The translations under genes were made by a program, and so were the position numbers. Positions 32,441 to 34,161 of a stretch of DNA of 34,161 bases are shown one piece after another. Under the pieces are notes generated by a model, which was not told where the DNA came from, searched no databases, and saw only the letters and a list, made by a program, of their open reading frames with translations. The stretch's first letter is position 1. Each line of letters begins with the position of its first letter. The DNA is from CAYVDH01 sp964450355 (GTDB taxonomy: Bacteria; Bacteroidota; Bacteroidia; NS11-12g; UBA955), in NCBI GenBank assembly GCA_964450355.1, contig CAYVDH010000016.1:1-34161 (forward strand), read 5' to 3'.

Positions 32441-33239
32441 TTATGCTCTTATTTTTAGGGTAAAAAAATGGTTTTTGGGTTTTGGGATTAATTGGCTTTG
32501 CTTTTATTGGTGCAGCAGTCTGATGTTTTATTAATTGATTCAGTTTGTCTATTTCTGCAGGTAATAATTTGCGCCATTTTCCAATTTTAAGTTCCCCTAA
32601 TTGAATGTGCATTATTCTAACTCTTCTAAGTGAAGTTACTTCATAACCCAATTGATGACACATTCTTCTTATTTGCCTGTTTAATCCTTGAGTTAAAGTT
32701 ATTCTGAACTTTTTATTGCTGTCTTTTTTAATTTTACATGGTTTGGTGATCGTATCTAAAATAGGAACACCAGATTTCATTTGATTGAGAAAATCTTCTG
32801 TTATTTCTTTATCAACAACAACTACATATTCCTTTTCATTTTCATTTTCACTTCGCAATACTTTGTTTACAATGTCTCCATCGTCTGTAAGCAAAATCAA
32901 ACCTTCAGAATCTTTATCCAATCTGCCTATTGGGAATATTCGTTTGGGATAGTTGATAAAGGAAATGATGTTAGTTTTGTCTTTTTCATCAGTAGTGCAA
33001 GTAATACCAACTGGTTTGTTAAAAGCCAAATAGACATTTTCTTTTTTTACTGTTTTTATTCTCTCGTCATCAATAGCAACCCTATCGTTTTCAGATACTC
33101 TGTTGGTGACTAATGCAATTTTACCATTAATGGTTACTCTTCCTTGTTCTATTAGTTTATCTGCCTCTCTTCGCGAACAAAAACCAGAATTGCTAATGTA
33201 TTTATTTATTTGTATTCCATTTTGATTCAAAGACGACAT
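32421..33239 (-). CDS. rluF: 23S rRNA pseudouridine synthase, RluF type
   Basis: A 272-residue RsuA-subfamily pseudouridine synthase. Residues about 9-55 are an S4 RNA-binding domain (INKYISNSGFCSRREADKLI). The catalytic domain includes LAFNKPVGITCTT, the active-site PIGRLD108KDSEGLILL and TQGLNRQIRRMCHQLGYEV. The NRQIRRMC and VTSLRRVRI segments are characteristic of the RluF (position 2604) and RluB/E relatives; RluF is the most likely assignment. A basic C-terminal tail (about residues 240-272) is typical. It is convergent with the DUF1573 cluster. Confidence 0.88.
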   Translation of the reverse strand: MSSLNQNGIQINKYISNSGFCSRREADKLIEQGRVTINGKIALVTNRVSENDRVAIDDERIKTVKKENVYLAFNKPVGITCTTDEKDKTNIISFINYPKRIFPIGRLDKDSEGLILLTDDGDIVNKVLRSENENEKEYVVVVDKEITEDFLNQMKSGVPILDTITKPCKIKKDSNKKFRITLTQGLNRQIRRMCHQLGYEVTSLRRVRIMHIQLGELKIGKWRKLLPAEIDKLNQLIKHQTAAPIKAKPINPKTQKPFFYPKNKSIKKATRK

Positions 33240-33247
33240 AATAGGGT

Positions 33248-33255
33248 CAAAATTA
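33248..33255 (-). promoter_or_regulatory. Candidate -7 element TAATTTTG (minus strand) for rluF
   Basis: The plus strand reads CAAAATTA, nine bases before the rluF ATG at 33239. A CAA (TTG on the minus strand) at 33272-33274 lies 16 bases further upstream as a possible -33 element. The leader would be only a few bases. Confidence 0.4.
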
Positions 33256-33279
33256 CACCTTATAATTCAATCAAAGAAT

Positions 33280-33930
33280 TTATTTTTTTAAAATCATCAT
33301 GATGCCATCCCTTATAGGCAAAAGTACTTTATTTACTCGTTCATCACTCAATACATAATCATTGAATTCTTTTAAAGCTAAAGTGTCTTTGTCTTTTTTA
33401 TCAATTTCTTCAATAATTTTACCGCTCCATAATACATTGTCTGCCATGATGACTCCTCCTGATCTTAGTTTATCTATGGTATTTTTATAATAATTTAAAT
33501 AATTTTCTTTGTCTGCATCTATCCAAACTAAATCCCAATGAGGAATTTCTTGATTTAATTTTTGTATGCTGTCAATGGCATCACCACAATGAATTTTAAC
33601 TTGATTTTGAAAAGGCGTTTTTGTTAAATAATCATTAAAGAAATGCATTAATTCTTCATTGTTGTCAAGGGTATGGACAGTGCCATTAGGTGTTAACCCC
33701 TCGGCTATACACAAGGCTGAATACCCTGTATAGGTTCCAATATCTAAAGCAAATTCGGGTTTTATTAATTGGCTAATCAGGGCAATAAATCTGCCTTGCA
33801 ACTGGCCGCTTAACATCCGAGGTTTTAACACATTTAAATGTGTGTATCTATTTAATTGGTATAAATAATCTGGTTCAATATCGCTGTGTTTTTCAGCGTA
33901 TTGTTGAATTGCTTTGGAAATAAATTCCAT
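33280..33930 (-). CDS. Class I SAM-dependent O-methyltransferase (caffeoyl-CoA OMT-like)
   Basis: A 216-residue member of the methyltransferase 3 family (bacterial relatives of catechol/caffeoyl-CoA O-methyltransferases). The SAM motif LDIGTYTGYSALCIAEGL, the metal- and substrate-site region WDLVWIDADKENYLNYY, and GGVIMADNVLWSG are intact; the Asp/Asp-Asn residues that bind the divalent cation are present. The natural acceptor in Bacteroidota is unknown. It lies 19 bases downstream of the His-rich lipoprotein gene and may share its transcript. Confidence 0.9.
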   Translation of the reverse strand: MEFISKAIQQYAEKHSDIEPDYLYQLNRYTHLNVLKPRMLSGQLQGRFIALISQLIKPEFALDIGTYTGYSALCIAEGLTPNGTVHTLDNNEELMHFFNDYLTKTPFQNQVKIHCGDAIDSIQKLNQEIPHWDLVWIDADKENYLNYYKNTIDKLRSGGVIMADNVLWSGKIIEEIDKKDKDTLALKEFNDYVLSDERVNKVLLPIRDGIMMILKK

Positions 33931-33949
33931 TGATAAGTTTATCTATTTA

Positions 33950-34161
33950 CTAATGATTGTGACCAGCGTGATCATCGTGATTGTGACCAGCATGCTCATC
34001 TGTTTTATTTTGACTTTCAGCTTCCTTTAGCATGTCTTCTTGTTCGCGTTTTGCAGCATCTATAGAATCTTGGTTTAAGCGAGCAGTAATAGTGCTGTCA
34101 ACTTTTTTTTCTTCTTCTTTCTCTTGTTGAGCGCTGTTTGAACATGAGTTCAAAGCAATTA
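33950..34161 (-). CDS. 3' part of a His-rich lipoprotein gene (5' end outside window)
   Basis: The reading frame is open to the right edge of the window, so the true start lies beyond 34161. The first visible residues read I-A-L-N-S-C, a lipobox, so the cysteine at about 34144 is the probable lipidation site and a TTG at 34151-34153 is not the start. The mature part is a charged, helix-prone Glu/Lys/Gln-rich stretch of about 45 residues ending in a histidine tail in which AGHNH occurs twice. The tail suggests binding of zinc, copper or nickel; this is inference. Confidence 0.7.
   Translation of the reverse strand, partial: IALNSCSNSAQQEKEEEKKVDSTITARLNQDSIDAAKREQEDMLKEAESQNKTDEHAGHNHDDHAGHNH
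33954..33994. repeat. 24-base-period tandem repeat encoding the His tail
   Basis: TGATTGTGACCAGCRTG occurs at 33954-33970 and 33978-33994, differing by one base, encoding two copies of HAGHNH eight codons apart. The near-identity at DNA level suggests a recent duplication and a possible slippage site. Confidence 0.7.

Noticed and set aside
1..34161. tRNA genes, rRNA genes and CRISPR arrays
   Set aside because: No cloverleaf-like GTTCRA-type segment in the gaps, no rRNA-like conserved sequence and no regular direct repeat with spacers were found by reading.

Overview
The window is AT-rich and reads as a chromosomal segment of a free-living Bacteroidota (Flavobacteriia/Chitinophagia-like) bacterium. 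Three signs support this. Two large secreted proteins end in type IX secretion (T9SS) sorting tails. Many genes are preceded by the Bacteroidota -7 promoter element TAnnTTTG. The families DUF1573, GEVED, ACR3-type ars genes, and the ksgA-mgtE neighbourhood are typical of the phylum. No integrase, transposase, CRISPR array, rRNA or tRNA was seen, so apart from the ars operon the segment looks like ordinary core plus light accessory content.

Layout. 1-2250 is the distal part of an arsenic-resistance operon: the cysteine-rich tail of a truncated gene, a small Cys-rich membrane protein, an ACR3 arsenite efflux pump, and a thioredoxin-type arsenate reductase carrying the full three-cysteine relay. 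2269-5044 holds a YbjN-like protein and then a two-gene unit (LpxH-like phosphoesterase and GH1 beta-glycosidase) with the best promoter in the window. 5304-8651 is a multidomain secreted phytase-esterase-like/PhoX-like protein. 8784-10789 contains dcd and a WD40 protein, and a divergent phosphopantetheinyl transferase whose start codon overlaps that of the WD40 gene. 10863-13445 contains ferritin and groES-groEL. 13651-17514 contains a cyanophycinase-like peptidase, a small lipoprotein, a TPR protein, a lipoprotein alpha/beta hydrolase and an ABM-domain protein. 17653-21394 is a peptidase pair (M49 DPP III-like and a Prc/CtpA-type S41 protease). 21404-26208 contains a YkuK-family RNase H-like protein and a 1411-residue T9SS beta-propeller protein.

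26205-30217 (minus strand) is a fully overlapping operon: ksgA, mgtE, capA-like, ydcF-like. Divergent from it, 30337-32389 holds four consecutive exported DUF1573 paralogues, each with a Cys-Gly-Cys motif and with an intrinsic terminator splitting them two and two. The window ends with rluF, a class I O-methyltransferase and the 3' part of a His-rich lipoprotein gene.

No gene-free stretch exceeds 300 bases; the longest (5045-5303) holds a bidirectional terminator and otherwise nothing recognisable. I did not find a clearly new defence or mobile system. The best candidates for under-described biology are the DUF1573 array, the Cys-rich membrane protein in the ars operon, and the phytase-like/PhoX-like domain combination.
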